Positions 10,074 through 19,497 are shown, counted from the stretch's first letter. The stretch: 64,000 nt of DNA from Qipengyuania_C sp046254955 (GCF_046254955.1 NZ_JBJXRG010000002.1:62001-126000), one strand, 5' to 3'. Notes: generated from the sequence alone by a model not told the origin. Program-made: numbers and translations.

Positions 10074-12005
10074 ATGCGTAAACACCTATTGCTACTGAGT
10101 TCTGCCGCTGTCTTATGGGCGCACCCTGCGCTTGCTCAGGAAGAGCTAACCGAAGACGAGCAGTTTCCCGATGGTTGGGGCGGCGGCTGCTGTTCGATTG
10201 CCGGAACGCGGATCGGGACGATAACCGTCACGGCCACAGGCGATGAGACATTTGTCAGTGATACCGGCCAGCCGGTCACGGTTATCAGCCGCAAGGAAAT
10301 CGAAGACCTGCAAGGCGCAGACCTTACCCGCGTGCTCGAACGCGCGCCGGGGGTGACCTTCAGTCGCAATGGCGGCGTTGGCGGCTTCACCGGTTTGCGC
10401 ATTCGCGGCGCGGAGGCCGAGCAGCTGCTGGCGATGATCGACGGCGTACCGGTCAATGACCAGGCTGCGCCCGGCGGCGGGTTCGATTTCGGCAACTTGC
10501 TCACCGGTATTATCGAGAAGATTGACTTGCTGCGCGGTGCCAACAGCACGGTGTGGGGCGCCGACGCGCTGGGCGGCGTGATGAACGTCACGACGCGGCG
10601 GGAGGATGGTGCTTCTGCAAGCGTTGAATATGGCAGCGACGATACGCTGTTCGCCACGGCATCCGGCGGGATCGGCGATGCAGACGCATTCCTTGGCGTG
10701 TCAGGTGGATACTTCCGCACCGACGGGTTCTCGGCTGCTGCCCGCGGCACCGAACCGGACGGATTCGAGCAATGGTCGGTTTCGGCGCGCGGAAACATCC
10801 GCCTTACGCCAACGCTCGAAGCTTTCGCCAGCGGACGCTATGCCGAGGGTGATTTGGAAATCGACGGTTTCCCGTTCCCGACATTTACCCTGTCGGATAC
10901 CGACGAGTTCCAGGATACCGACCAGTACTCGGGTGCGGCGGGGCTGTCCTACGGTGGCGACGGACTAGACCTGATCGCCAGCTATTCTTTCTCGGACACC
11001 GAGCGCGCGAACTTCAACCCGCTTTTTGGTGCCGATCCAGGTTTTGTTAGCGACGGTCACCTTGACCGGGTGGACCTGCGCGGCAACCTGCAGGCAAGCG
11101 AAGTGATTTCTCTGGCCTTCGGCGGTGAATACGAATGGCATGCCTTTGAGACCAATTTCGACGCCCGCCACACGACCCGCATCGCCGGAGCCTACGGCCA
11201 GGTCGGGATATCCTCCGGCGGCTTCAACGCGCATATTGGCGTGCGACAGGACGATCACCAACGTTTCGGTGGCGCGACGAGCCTTGGCGCGGATATCAGC
11301 TACGCTTTCGGCGATGGCTGGCGCATTCGCGCGTCGTCGGGCGAGGGTTTCAAGGTGCCGACACTGTTCCAGCTGTTCTCCGATTTCGGCAACGAGCTCC
11401 TCCAGCCCGAGCGCAGTCGCAGCTATGACATTGCAATCGAGCATGGGACACGAGGTGGCCCACTTCATGCCGCAGTCACTCTGTTCCGCCGCGACAGCAA
11501 TGACCTGATCGAATTCGTTTCGTGCTTCGGGTCGAGCAATCCAATCTGCACCGATCGCCCGTTCGGCACCTACAATAATGTCGCCAAGGCGCGTGCGCAG
11601 GGCTTCGAAGTGGAGCTGGGCGCGAAAGTGAGCGAGCGCTTTTCGGCAATGGCGGTCTACAGCCATGTCGATGCAGAAAACCGCACTGCCGGTGCGTTCA
11701 ACGAAGGAAACGATTTGGCGCGCCGGCCCAGGCATGCGTTGACGGCTTCGGTCGACTGGCAAGGTCCGGCAGGGATCGGGCTGGGGGCGGACTTGCGTAT
11801 GGTCGGTGACAGTTTCGACGATGCGGGCAATTTCACCCGGCTTGATGGCTACCAGGTGGTGACGCTGCGCGCGAGTAAGGCAATCGGCGAGAAGTTCGAG
11901 ATTTTCGGACGGGCCGAGAACCTGTTCGATACCGATTACCAGACAGCAGCGGGCTACAACTCGCGCGACCGGGCTGTGTTCGTCGGGGTGCGGGTGAAGG
12001 TGTGA
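10074..12005 (+). CDS. btuB: TonB-dependent cobalamin receptor
   Basis: A 643-residue outer-membrane receptor. The start at 10074 (MRKHLLLL) is chosen because it opens a clear signal peptide ending at ALAQ and has GGAG 7 nt upstream; an upstream in-frame ATG at 9999 would overlap the riboswitch. A TonB-box-like ITVTAT is followed by a plug domain (about residues 55-165, with IRGAEAEQLLAMIDGVPVND) and a long beta-barrel ending in an aromatic/hydrophobic C-terminal strand (VFVGVRVKV). Riboswitch control and the downstream btuFCD genes make vitamin B12 the likely substrate. Confidence 0.92.
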   Translation: MRKHLLLLSSAAVLWAHPALAQEELTEDEQFPDGWGGGCCSIAGTRIGTITVTATGDETFVSDTGQPVTVISRKEIEDLQGADLTRVLERAPGVTFSRNGGVGGFTGLRIRGAEAEQLLAMIDGVPVNDQAAPGGGFDFGNLLTGIIEKIDLLRGANSTVWGADALGGVMNVTTRREDGASASVEYGSDDTLFATASGGIGDADAFLGVSGGYFRTDGFSAAARGTEPDGFEQWSVSARGNIRLTPTLEAFASGRYAEGDLEIDGFPFPTFTLSDTDEFQDTDQYSGAAGLSYGGDGLDLIASYSFSDTERANFNPLFGADPGFVSDGHLDRVDLRGNLQASEVISLAFGGEYEWHAFETNFDARHTTRIAGAYGQVGISSGGFNAHIGVRQDDHQRFGGATSLGADISYAFGDGWRIRASSGEGFKVPTLFQLFSDFGNELLQPERSRSYDIAIEHGTRGGPLHAAVTLFRRDSNDLIEFVSCFGSSNPICTDRPFGTYNNVAKARAQGFEVELGAKVSERFSAMAVYSHVDAENRTAGAFNEGNDLARRPRHALTASVDWQGPAGIGLGADLRMVGDSFDDAGNFTRLDGYQVVTLRASKAIGEKFEIFGRAENLFDTDYQTAAGYNSRDRAVFVGVRVKV

Positions 12006-12832
12006 AAATCGCGCTCGCCCCTATTCTTGTGTCAGTCCTCGCGTTGGGGGCTTGCTCGAGCGAGCAGGCTGCTGGCGTTCGGGGTGAGGGAGAGCGGCCC
12101 ACCATAGTCAGCCTCAACCCCTGCACCGATGCGATCGCGGCGGAGCTGGCCGAGCCCTCCCAGTTGCTGGCGCTATCGCATTATAGTCACGATCCCTCGG
12201 CCAGCTCGATCGACCCTCAGCTGGCAAGGCAGTTCGCCATCACAGGCGGAACGGTAGAGGAAGTGCTGGCATTCGATCCCGATATCGTCATTGCCGATAC
12301 CTTCCTGCAACCTTCCACGAAACGCGCGCTCGAGGCGCTAGGCATCCGTGTCGAGGTGTTCGATATCACCTCGGATATCGAAGCCTCGCGAGACCAGGTT
12401 CGCCGCATGGCCGATTTGCTGGGCGTGCCGGACAAAGGCGGAGAGTTGATCTCCCGCATTGACAACGCACTTTACGATCTTCGTGAGAATGCGTCTGCAG
12501 GCCAGCCGACGGCGATCCTGTGGCAACCAGGCGGACTTGTCGGCGGCGAGGACGCGTTGGTGAGCCAGCTTCTGCGCGACGCAGGCTTTGCGATCCATCC
12601 CGCTGTGCGCGATCTGGGGCAGGGCGGATATCTGCCGCTGGAAATGGTGCTCACTGATCCGCCCGACATCCTCATACTCGCGGGAGCAACTCGCGGGCAA
12701 AGGCATAAGGCGCTTGAAGAAATCGAGGGCATGGAGCTGGCGCATTTTGATTCTTCGCTGCTCTATTGCGGTGGGCCATCGATAATCCGCGCGGCCGAGC
12801 GGCTGGCTGAAATCAGAGGGCGGGAAACATGA
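12002..12832 (+). CDS. btuF: Cobalamin ABC transporter substrate-binding lipoprotein
   Basis: A 276-residue periplasmic binding protein with a lipobox (ALGAC, Cys18) and two lobes of the BtuF/FhuD type (PTIVSLNPCTDAIAAEL near the N-terminus, ILAGATRGQRHKALEEI near the C-terminus). The start is GTG at 12002 overlapping the btuB stop as GTGA, and the stop overlaps the btuC start as ATGA. It should deliver cobalamin from the periplasm to BtuCD. Confidence 0.9.
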   Translation: MKIALAPILVSVLALGACSSEQAAGVRGEGERPTIVSLNPCTDAIAAELAEPSQLLALSHYSHDPSASSIDPQLARQFAITGGTVEEVLAFDPDIVIADTFLQPSTKRALEALGIRVEVFDITSDIEASRDQVRRMADLLGVPDKGGELISRIDNALYDLRENASAGQPTAILWQPGGLVGGEDALVSQLLRDAGFAIHPAVRDLGQGGYLPLEMVLTDPPDILILAGATRGQRHKALEEIEGMELAHFDSSLLYCGGPSIIRAAERLAEIRGRET

Positions 12833-13794
12833 CGCGCCCGGTCTTGCTGCTTCTTGTCCTGATAACGATAGCCGTGCCGCTGTCGTTGCTCGCTGGGCGG
12901 GTGTGGATCGACCCGGTCACCACGCCCAACGCCGTGTTGATCCTGATGGAGCTGCGGCTGCCGCGGGCTGTGCTGGCCTTGCTGGTCGGTGCAGGATTGG
13001 GCGCCGCAGGCGCGGCGATGCAGGGCTATTTGCGCAATCCACTGGCCGATCCGGGCTTGTTCGGGATTGCTCCAGGTGCGGCGCTGGGTGCGGTTTTCAC
13101 GCTCTTTCTTGCTGCGCAAGGCTGGCCTGTCGATCCTGCCACCGCGTTGCCCGTCTTCGCCCTGTTCGGAGCCGGCGGGGCGATGGCGCTGCTTGCCATG
13201 ATTGCAGGGCGGACAGGAGGTATCGCGCTCTTCACCCTGGCCGGATTGATGGTCGCCAGCCTGGCCGGGGCGCTCACCAGCCTGATCATCAGCCTCGCGC
13301 CCAATGCCTTCGCCATGAGCGAGATCGTGACATGGCTGATGGGCGCGCTGACCGATCGCGGCTGGAGTGACGTGTGGATAGCCGCACCGCTAACATTGGC
13401 GGGAATCGCGGTGCTATATGCCGCCGGACCGGCGCTCGATGCGATGATGCTGGGCGAGAAAGCCGGCCGTTCGCTCGGTGTGAGTCCAGGCGTGCTTATG
13501 GCATTGCTGATTGTCGGGACCGGGCTGACTGTGGGCAGCGGCGTCGCGGTGGCCGGTATCATTGGCTTCGTCGGCCTGATTGTGCCGCACCTTGTGCGTC
13601 CCTTCACCGATCGCAGGCCGTCGAGCCTGATCTTGCCGAGCGCGTTTGCGGGCGGACTTTTGCTTCTCCTTGCCGATATGCTGGTGCGCGTGCTGCCTTT
13701 GGTGACCGAATTGCGGCTGGGCATTGCGCTGAGCCTGATCGGTGCGCCGTTCTTCCTTGCGCTCCTCATCCGTATGCGCAGGGGGCTGGCATGA
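12829..13794 (+). CDS. btuC: Cobalamin ABC transporter permease (FecCD family)
   Basis: A 321-residue inner-membrane permease with about ten hydrophobic segments. The family signatures are visible: RLPRAVLALLVGAGLGAAGAAMQGYLRNPLADPGLFGI near residues 44-80, and GFVGLIVPHLVRPFTDR near residues 247-263, the coupling-helix region. It overlaps btuF and btuD by 4 nt on each side. Together with BtuD it moves cobalamin across the inner membrane. Confidence 0.92.
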   Translation: MTRPVLLLLVLITIAVPLSLLAGRVWIDPVTTPNAVLILMELRLPRAVLALLVGAGLGAAGAAMQGYLRNPLADPGLFGIAPGAALGAVFTLFLAAQGWPVDPATALPVFALFGAGGAMALLAMIAGRTGGIALFTLAGLMVASLAGALTSLIISLAPNAFAMSEIVTWLMGALTDRGWSDVWIAAPLTLAGIAVLYAAGPALDAMMLGEKAGRSLGVSPGVLMALLIVGTGLTVGSGVAVAGIIGFVGLIVPHLVRPFTDRRPSSLILPSAFAGGLLLLLADMLVRVLPLVTELRLGIALSLIGAPFFLALLIRMRRGLA

Positions 13795-14540
13795 TGCTCA
13801 GGGTCGAAAACCTGCTGGTCGAGAAACAGGGCAAGCGCATCCTCGGCCCACTCGACCTAGAGCTTGAGCCGGAGCGGATCACGGCGATTTGCGGCCCCAA
13901 TGGAGCGGGCAAGTCGACCTTGCTCAGCGCGCTCGCCAGCCTCGAAGGCGCGGCTCAGGGTTCAGTGCTTCTCGAAGGCGAAAGCGTCGCGAAAATGCAC
14001 CCAAGAGAGCGCGCCAAGGCCATTGGCTATTTGCCACAGGATGGCGAAGTGGCGTGGGATGTCTCGGTGCGCAATCTCGTTGCACTGGGCCGGATGCCGC
14101 ATCGCGATGGCGCTGCCGAGCCGGTCGATAGCGCTATTGCCGCGCTCGATCTGGAAGCCTTTGCCGACCGTCCCCTCTCTCAGCTCTCCGGCGGCGAGCG
14201 TGCGCGGGCGCTGCTGGCCCGCGTGCTCGCGGGGGAACCGCGCTGGATCTTGGCGGACGAACCGCTTGCTGCGCTCGACCTGGCGCACCAGCAGGCACTG
14301 GTCCGTGTTTTTACGAAAAAGGCCCGTGCAGGGGCTGGGCCCGGAACTGGAGTCGTGCTGGTCGTGCATGACCTTGCGATAGCGATGAACCATGCCGACC
14401 GGGTGGTGGTTCTGGACCAAGGGATGATTGCCTCGGACGGAACGCCGGATACCGCGCTAAGCGAGGACATTCTCAAGAGGGTCTGGAAAGTTCAAGCCCG
14501 ATGGGTCGGCGAGACGGGATCGCGCGCGCTGAGCGTTTAG
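13791..14540 (+). CDS. btuD: Cobalamin ABC transporter ATPase
   Basis: A 249-residue ATPase with Walker A GPNGAGKST (about residues 33-41), Q-loop YLPQDGE, the signature LSGGERARALLARVL, Walker B WILADEPLAALD and the H-loop VVHDLA. The start is ATG 13791 overlapping the btuC stop; ATG 13794 is an alternative one codon later. It is the last gene of the btuBFCD operon and meets the convergent lysozyme gene with a few bases of overlap at the stops. No cobalamin biosynthesis gene is seen, so this is a salvage system in this window. Confidence 0.93.
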   Translation: MMLRVENLLVEKQGKRILGPLDLELEPERITAICGPNGAGKSTLLSALASLEGAAQGSVLLEGESVAKMHPRERAKAIGYLPQDGEVAWDVSVRNLVALGRMPHRDGAAEPVDSAIAALDLEAFADRPLSQLSGGERARALLARVLAGEPRWILADEPLAALDLAHQQALVRVFTKKARAGAGPGTGVVLVVHDLAIAMNHADRVVVLDQGMIASDGTPDTALSEDILKRVWKVQARWVGETGSRALSV

Positions 14541-15376
14541 GTCCTGGAAGCAGCCGCCTCGCGCGGATTATCATAGCGCGCTTCCATGAAAATCGCTTCG
14601 CGACGATCGCTCCGGAACTGAAGACCTTTCAACCTTTCGCCGGCCGCATTATGATAGGCTAGCTGTTCGGCTATGCCTTCATAATTCCGATCAGCGATCG
14701 CCTGGTTGAGGCGAGGACTTCTTTCCGGACTGACATTGCCTTCGCCCACGTTGAAAACCAGATCGACCAGCGCGTCGAATTCATGCTGGTACAGTGTGAG
14801 ATCCCCCACCAAGCGCTGAACTGCCTGCTCGGCGATCTCCAAATCCTGCTCAAGAAGTTCGATGATGCGGTCATCGGAAATGTGCTGACCGAGCCTGAGG
14901 TTATCTTCCGGAGCAACAAGGTGGCCAACGCCAACGGTTAGCAGCCCAACTGGATCGGCGTATACCGTCCGGTGGATACCTTCCTCCTCGATCAACGCGA
15001 GTTTCATATCGTCGCTGGCGCTTATCTTGGAAGCGGAGACGCGCACCTGGGTGGGGTCTTGCATCACGTATTCCTGCGCCGATGCTGTGTTCGACAGCGC
15101 GATGGCGCTTGCGCTGATTGCAGCGGTATTGAAACTCATCGCACTAGCACCAAGTGCGAGCGCGACTTTCTTGCGCTTCTGCGGTGTACGCAGGCCTTTG
15201 GCGATGCGCTCTCGTCGCAATGTGCGGCGTCTACGCCGTCGTTCCTGCATACGCTGGAGAAGTTCTCGCGCGCGGTCGCGTTTGCGGCGCCGCGTGGACG
15301 CAGTTCCTGGCTTGCGCGGAGACGAAACGGCGGACCGGGCTACGGTCCGCCGCATTGGGTGTTTCGGATCAGTCAC
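14537..15376 (-). CDS. GH24 lysozyme-like protein with Arg-rich N-terminal tail
   Basis: A 279-residue protein whose C-terminal part (about 122-265) matches phage-type (T4-like, GH24) lysozymes. The triad is visible as E132 (EEEGIHRTVYADP), D141 and T147 (LLTVGVGHL). The N-terminal 70 residues are extremely Arg/Lys-rich. They are followed by a hydrophobic stretch (71-99) ending in ASAQ, like a signal peptide with an oversized n-region or an anchor. The start at 15376 is GTG; ATG at codon 8 is an alternative, and neither has a clear ribosome site. It begins 2 nt after the Hsp20 stop, so it is probably co-transcribed with it. Murein cleavage is inferred from the triad. Confidence 0.85.
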   Translation of the reverse strand: MTDPKHPMRRTVARSAVSSPRKPGTASTRRRKRDRARELLQRMQERRRRRRTLRRERIAKGLRTPQKRKKVALALGASAMSFNTAAISASAIALSNTASAQEYVMQDPTQVRVSASKISASDDMKLALIEEEGIHRTVYADPVGLLTVGVGHLVAPEDNLRLGQHISDDRIIELLEQDLEIAEQAVQRLVGDLTLYQHEFDALVDLVFNVGEGNVSPERSPRLNQAIADRNYEGIAEQLAYHNAAGERLKGLQFRSDRREAIFMEARYDNPREAAASRT

Positions 15377-15378
15377 GA

Positions 15379-15927
15379 TTATGCGTTTTCAGCGATCTTC
15401 GTACTGTCATCGTCGATCAGCCGGTTCTCGTCGGCTGTGAAGCCACCGAGTTCGATCTTGCGGCCGCGCTTGCTTGCATCCTTTAGCGGGAGCGAGATCA
15501 TCAGCACGCCGTCTTCAAAATCAGCTTCGACCTTTTCCTCGTCGACATGCTTGGGCAGCGCGATGCGACGTTCGAACTTGCCGTAGCTGCGCTCAGTCCA
15601 ACTATCGTCGCTATCCTTTAAGCGGCGCTTCTTCTCGCCGACGATTGTCAGGACGCCGTCATCTACCGTCAGGTCGATATCGGACTTTTTCACGCCCGGG
15701 AGTTCGAATTCCATGCGGTAGGACTGATCCTGCTTCGTTATGTCCATCAACGGGCTTGTCTTGCGACTTGACGTGTAGCGACGTGTTTCATCGTTGTCGT
15801 CATCATCGAAAAAGTCGTCGAACAAGCGGTTGATTTGTCGGTTGAGATCGGAAAGCATGTCCGATCCCCAGTTACCCTGGCTCCGTCCAAGGGGTCGTCT
15901 GTATGGTGTTACATAGCCAAATGCCAT
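15379..15927 (-). CDS. Hsp20 family small heat-shock protein
   Basis: A 182-residue protein with an alpha-crystallin domain from about residue 58 (PLMDITKQDQSYRMEFELPGV) to 155, including the family signature around GVLMISLPL. An Asp-rich N-terminal segment (DDFFDDDDNDE) precedes it. It should act as an ATP-independent holdase chaperone. The upstream region shows a TATAAG-like element near 16012, but no confident heat-shock promoter was assigned. Its stop is 2 nt from the start of the lysozyme gene. Confidence 0.93.
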   Translation of the reverse strand: MAFGYVTPYRRPLGRSQGNWGSDMLSDLNRQINRLFDDFFDDDDNDETRRYTSSRKTSPLMDITKQDQSYRMEFELPGVKKSDIDLTVDDGVLTIVGEKKRRLKDSDDSWTERSYGKFERRIALPKHVDEEKVEADFEDGVLMISLPLKDASKRGRKIELGGFTADENRLIDDDSTKIAENA

Positions 15928-16170
15928 GAGGGATACTCCAAATCTGTGGGCGCTACGTCCGGTCCTGCGTCCTGTCTGGGCGAACCGGGAAAAGCGCCGC
16001 GTTTACTTACACTTATACAACGGGCCGAGGCGGCCTATCGTTCCTCGACTCGTCGAAGCTGAGGCACGGGTTAGGCGATGACGGCAAGCGCAACGCGATC
16101 TTGCAAGGGCTAGCAATTCGCTGTGCAATGTGGTTTGTCCGGACAAATCGACATTCAACGGGAGCAGGCA

Positions 16171-17658
16171 ATGCGCAGAGGCAATTTGGCACGAGCCATG
16201 GCAGCGGCGAGTGGAGTGCTGCTCGCCCTCAGCGCCTGCACGAGCATTCCCGGTGATGAACTCCAGACAGCCTCGCTGGTCATTTCCGACGTTACCGCCA
16301 TCGATGCAGTGAACCGTGCTCGCAGCGATGTCGACGTAGTGATTATGGCCGAGAAGATCGTGGCAGTCGGCCCGGACGCCGGCGACGGATATCGCGCCGA
16401 GCCCGGCAAGCGGGTCAATGGGTCGGGCAAGTTCCTCATTCCCGGGCTATGGGATGCCCATGTCCATGTAACCTTTGATCCCGATATCGATTACCGGACT
16501 TTCTATCCGCTTTCCCTAGCGCACGGCATCACGGCCTTGCGTGATACCGGCGGCCATCTCGACAAGCTTGCCCCGGCGCGCGCGGCGGCAGGCCAGCCCG
16601 ACACGCCAGACCTGTTTGTCGCCGGTCCGCTGCTCGACGGCGAGCTGCGTGTCTATGATGGCTCGAGCGCATTTTTCAAGGATATCTCGATCGGAGTGCC
16701 GTCGCCGGAAGAAGGCAGGGCAGCGGTCGATCGCCTCGCTGCGGAGGGTGTCGCTTTCATCAAGGCATACGAGATGCTCGCGCCCGATACATTTCGCGCA
16801 ATCGTGGACCAGGCCAGGATGCACGGCCTGCCTGTTTCCGCTCATGTCCCATTGTCGATGACGGTGGCCGAGGCGATCGATGCCGGAGTCGATGACTTAC
16901 AGCACCTTCGCAATCTTGAGTTCGAATGCGCTGCTAACTCGTCGGCGCTCGTGGCCGAACGCCAGGCAATGCTTGAAGCCGGGCCCGCAGCGGCCGATGT
17001 GCCAAGCGCGGGTGCACTACGCGGCCATATTCATGGGCAACAAAGGCAGGGTGCGCTTTCCTCGCAGGATCCGCAGGCCTGTGAAACTCTGATCGCCGTC
17101 CTGGCCGACAACGGCGTGTTCCAGACGCCGACTTCGCATCTCAACGCTGGGCAAGTAAAGCAGTGGTACCTGACCGATGAGTGGCGCGAGACTTTCAACA
17201 TGCTGCCACTCGAACTCCGCGCCCGAGCGCTACAACTCACTGATCGCGAGAAACAGGAGCCAAGCCCCGAGACGCTCCGCTATTTCGAGTGGAACCGAGC
17301 AACCCTTGCCCGGATGGAGCAGGCCGGGGTCCCGCTGATGGCGGGCACCGATGCACCGATTCTGTTCATGACACCGGGTATCTCGCTCCATGCCGAGCTG
17401 GCGCAAATGGTGGAGAATGGCGTGTCACCCATTCGCGCGCTCGAGGCTGCGACGGTGGGTCCGGCGCGCTTTTTCGGGATCGAAAACGAGCGCGGCACCA
17501 TAGCGACAGGCATGAAGGCCGATCTTGTCTTGCTAGCGGCGAACCCGCTCGATGACATTCGCAACACCCAAGCGATAGTAGCCGTAGTGAAGGACGGCGC
17601 GCTGCATGATCGCTCAGCGCTTGATGGGATGGTGAAATCGGTGGGTAATCGCCCTTAA
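16171..17658 (+). CDS. Amidohydrolase-family lipoprotein
   Basis: A 495-residue protein of the metal-dependent amidohydrolase superfamily. The start at 16171 (MRRGNLARAM) is preferred because GGGAG lies 6 nt upstream and it opens a lipoprotein signal ending in LSAC. The metal-binding HxH is in PGLWDAHVHV. Lys in AFIKAYE, His in VSAHVP and DDLQHLR, and Asp in MAGTDAP complete the usual metal and catalytic set. The C-terminal segment ends GTIATGMKADLVLL, as in imidazolonepropionase/prolidase-like members. Substrate is unknown. It is a lone plus-strand gene, with the minus-strand cassette at 17661 directly after it. Confidence 0.88.
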   Translation: MRRGNLARAMAAASGVLLALSACTSIPGDELQTASLVISDVTAIDAVNRARSDVDVVIMAEKIVAVGPDAGDGYRAEPGKRVNGSGKFLIPGLWDAHVHVTFDPDIDYRTFYPLSLAHGITALRDTGGHLDKLAPARAAAGQPDTPDLFVAGPLLDGELRVYDGSSAFFKDISIGVPSPEEGRAAVDRLAAEGVAFIKAYEMLAPDTFRAIVDQARMHGLPVSAHVPLSMTVAEAIDAGVDDLQHLRNLEFECAANSSALVAERQAMLEAGPAAADVPSAGALRGHIHGQQRQGALSSQDPQACETLIAVLADNGVFQTPTSHLNAGQVKQWYLTDEWRETFNMLPLELRARALQLTDREKQEPSPETLRYFEWNRATLARMEQAGVPLMAGTDAPILFMTPGISLHAELAQMVENGVSPIRALEAATVGPARFFGIENERGTIATGMKADLVLLAANPLDDIRNTQAIVAVVKDGALHDRSALDGMVKSVGNRP

Positions 17659-17660
17659 AG

Positions 17661-17858
17661 CTAAGTCTCGACAGCTGACATGAATTCCTCGTTCGAGGCG
17701 ACAACCATCCACTTGGCATCGACTTGCTTAAGCATTCCGACGGATTCAACCGCACCCACCACCAAGACATTTTCGTAGCCCATGTTCTTAAAGGCTTGGG
17801 CGAATTGGCTAGCCTCATCTCTTGTCAAGCATGCGAACGCCTTAGCATCACTCATCAT
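17661..17858 (-). CDS. Small hypothetical protein coupled to a lipoprotein gene
   Basis: A 65-residue acidic protein without signal peptide (MMSDAKAFACLTRDEASQF...), with an alpha/beta-like pattern and two short hydrophobic strands (NVLVVGAVES, WMVVAS). Its start lies 11 nt inside the end of the upstream lipoprotein gene, so translation is probably coupled. No known domain is recognised. The amino-acid pattern looks like a folded cytosolic protein rather than random coding. Confidence 0.6.
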   Translation of the reverse strand: MMSDAKAFACLTRDEASQFAQAFKNMGYENVLVVGAVESVGMLKQVDAKWMVVASNEEFMSAVET

Positions 17859-19236
17859 CGTTCTCCTTCAGCGCCGCGCGCCATTCCTTCATCCCCTGGT
17901 TCAGGTTGCTCCGATTGCCCAAGAACAACTCTAGGAAGGGCTGCTGGCTTGTATCGGCGACTATTTTCATGCACTCTGTCTTTTGGGCGCAACTGAAAGT
18001 TGCAAAGCCGGTCTTCGTTGTGAATCTCTCCCAGAGTTCTTTCCACTTTTCCTCCGGTGTGGAGAGAAACAGCTCTCCTAATTCGATTCGAGCAGATCGA
18101 TATTCCGCCGTAAAATCGTTTCTGGTGTCCAATGTGCGTTGCCCGGGCGGTGTAATTTCAAAAACCGAAGAGCGAATCTCTCGGTCATCAGCCGCTGCGG
18201 CGGATATCACGTCATTGCAAGCTGTACGTGTCGAACGGTCGAGATCGGTTCTGGCCAAAATTCCGGCGCAGAACATCAGGGGTTCGTTAATCCCGGACGT
18301 GAGTGCAATCTCAGCGATCTTGTCTCCCAAGAGCAGCCAGGCAGTATCGGACATCGCATTTTTGTTGGCGCTATACCCGCCGGAATTGAATTTTCCTGCA
18401 CTAACGCCCGATGCGATACTTCCACTTAGCGATTCCAGCTGATCCAAGAGTGACTTTTCTCGTTCTCGCGCTCGCTCGACGTCTGATTTTGCCGCCGCGA
18501 CCGCTGCATTTGCGGGAGCGCATTTTGCCCAAGCTTCAGCTGCGTTGGCAGGGGCCGAATTGAATTCGCAGAGCTTTTTTTTCTGTCCGGCCTGATCATC
18601 GTGCATTATATCTATCTCTGCGAGTGCTTTGTCCGCAGACTTTTGCGCGGCCTCTGCATCGGCGCGCTCTTTTTGATATGTGGTCAGCAAGTTTGCGACC
18701 TTCTCACCTTGTGCGATCGCAGCTCGAGCAGCTGGTCCACTAATCACGGTGGCTCGAGGCTTCACCACGCCGGTCAACTGCTCAATCGCCAAAACGGCGA
18801 CCATCGAACGATGATCACGAGCGGCCAGCGCCACAAATTGCTCGCGGGTAAGAGCACCGGAAAGCCAGCGTTCGCAGGTCCGAAACATAGACTCGCGCAA
18901 GAGATTCAGAGTCTGGGTGCGCTCGATTGTCGAGGCGGTTTGCCCGAAGCTGTATGCGCTCTCGAATTCGTTGCCTTCGGGAGAGAATTGGCCACGTGTG
19001 GCCATCGCTGTCGTGAATACCGACATTGCATCCGGAGAGGCCTCCGCGCAGATCTTTATTCTGCCCCGATGCTCGGGATCCTTGACCATGATGAGGTGGC
19101 GCTGCATGGCGTCGGTCGTAAAAACCGTGCTTTCCTCTGGACCGGAGAATCTCCAATGAACAGAGTTCAACGCAGCGCAACCAGATAGCGCGAAGGCAGA
19201 CAAGACTCCAACAACGACCTTTGGTGCAATTCTCAT
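17848..19236 (-). CDS. Coiled-coil lipoprotein, unknown function
   Basis: A protein of about 462 residues with a lipoprotein signal (MRIAPKVVVGVLSAFALSGC). The start at 19236 follows GCGAGAA; an in-frame ATG at 19251 would add five residues. Two charged helical stretches (around 170-215 and 240-270, rich in Ala/Glu/Lys/Gln) look like coiled coils. Several cysteines occur in pairs through the protein (CAEA, FRTCER, CEFN/KCAP, FCAG/TACND, SCAQKTEC). Base composition is somewhat more A/T-rich than the flanking amidohydrolase and uvrA. No family is recognised. It forms a two-gene cassette with the gene at 17661. Confidence 0.75.
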   Translation of the reverse strand: MRIAPKVVVGVLSAFALSGCAALNSVHWRFSGPEESTVFTTDAMQRHLIMVKDPEHRGRIKICAEASPDAMSVFTTAMATRGQFSPEGNEFESAYSFGQTASTIERTQTLNLLRESMFRTCERWLSGALTREQFVALAARDHRSMVAVLAIEQLTGVVKPRATVISGPAARAAIAQGEKVANLLTTYQKERADAEAAQKSADKALAEIDIMHDDQAGQKKKLCEFNSAPANAAEAWAKCAPANAAVAAAKSDVERAREREKSLLDQLESLSGSIASGVSAGKFNSGGYSANKNAMSDTAWLLLGDKIAEIALTSGINEPLMFCAGILARTDLDRSTRTACNDVISAAAADDREIRSSVFEITPPGQRTLDTRNDFTAEYRSARIELGELFLSTPEEKWKELWERFTTKTGFATFSCAQKTECMKIVADTSQQPFLELFLGNRSNLNQGMKEWRAALKENDDE

Positions 19237-19497
19237 ATGTTCTCGCAACATCTGGGCGCATCACGCGCGGGTTTGAGCACTTACGGTGCGATAGTTTTGG
19301 TTGCGATCCGAGGGCGTAGGGCCTTTGGGGTAGACAGCTTGTCGCCAAGTACGCCGAAGCGTATTTTTTTCAGCAGATCAAATTAATTATCTGTAATTTG
19401 CCCGGTATCTGCACCTTCTTGCAAACCGGTTTGAAGCCGATTGAGCTGGGGTTGGTGGATCATTTCCATTTTTCCTCGCTCGCACGTTGACCTTCTG

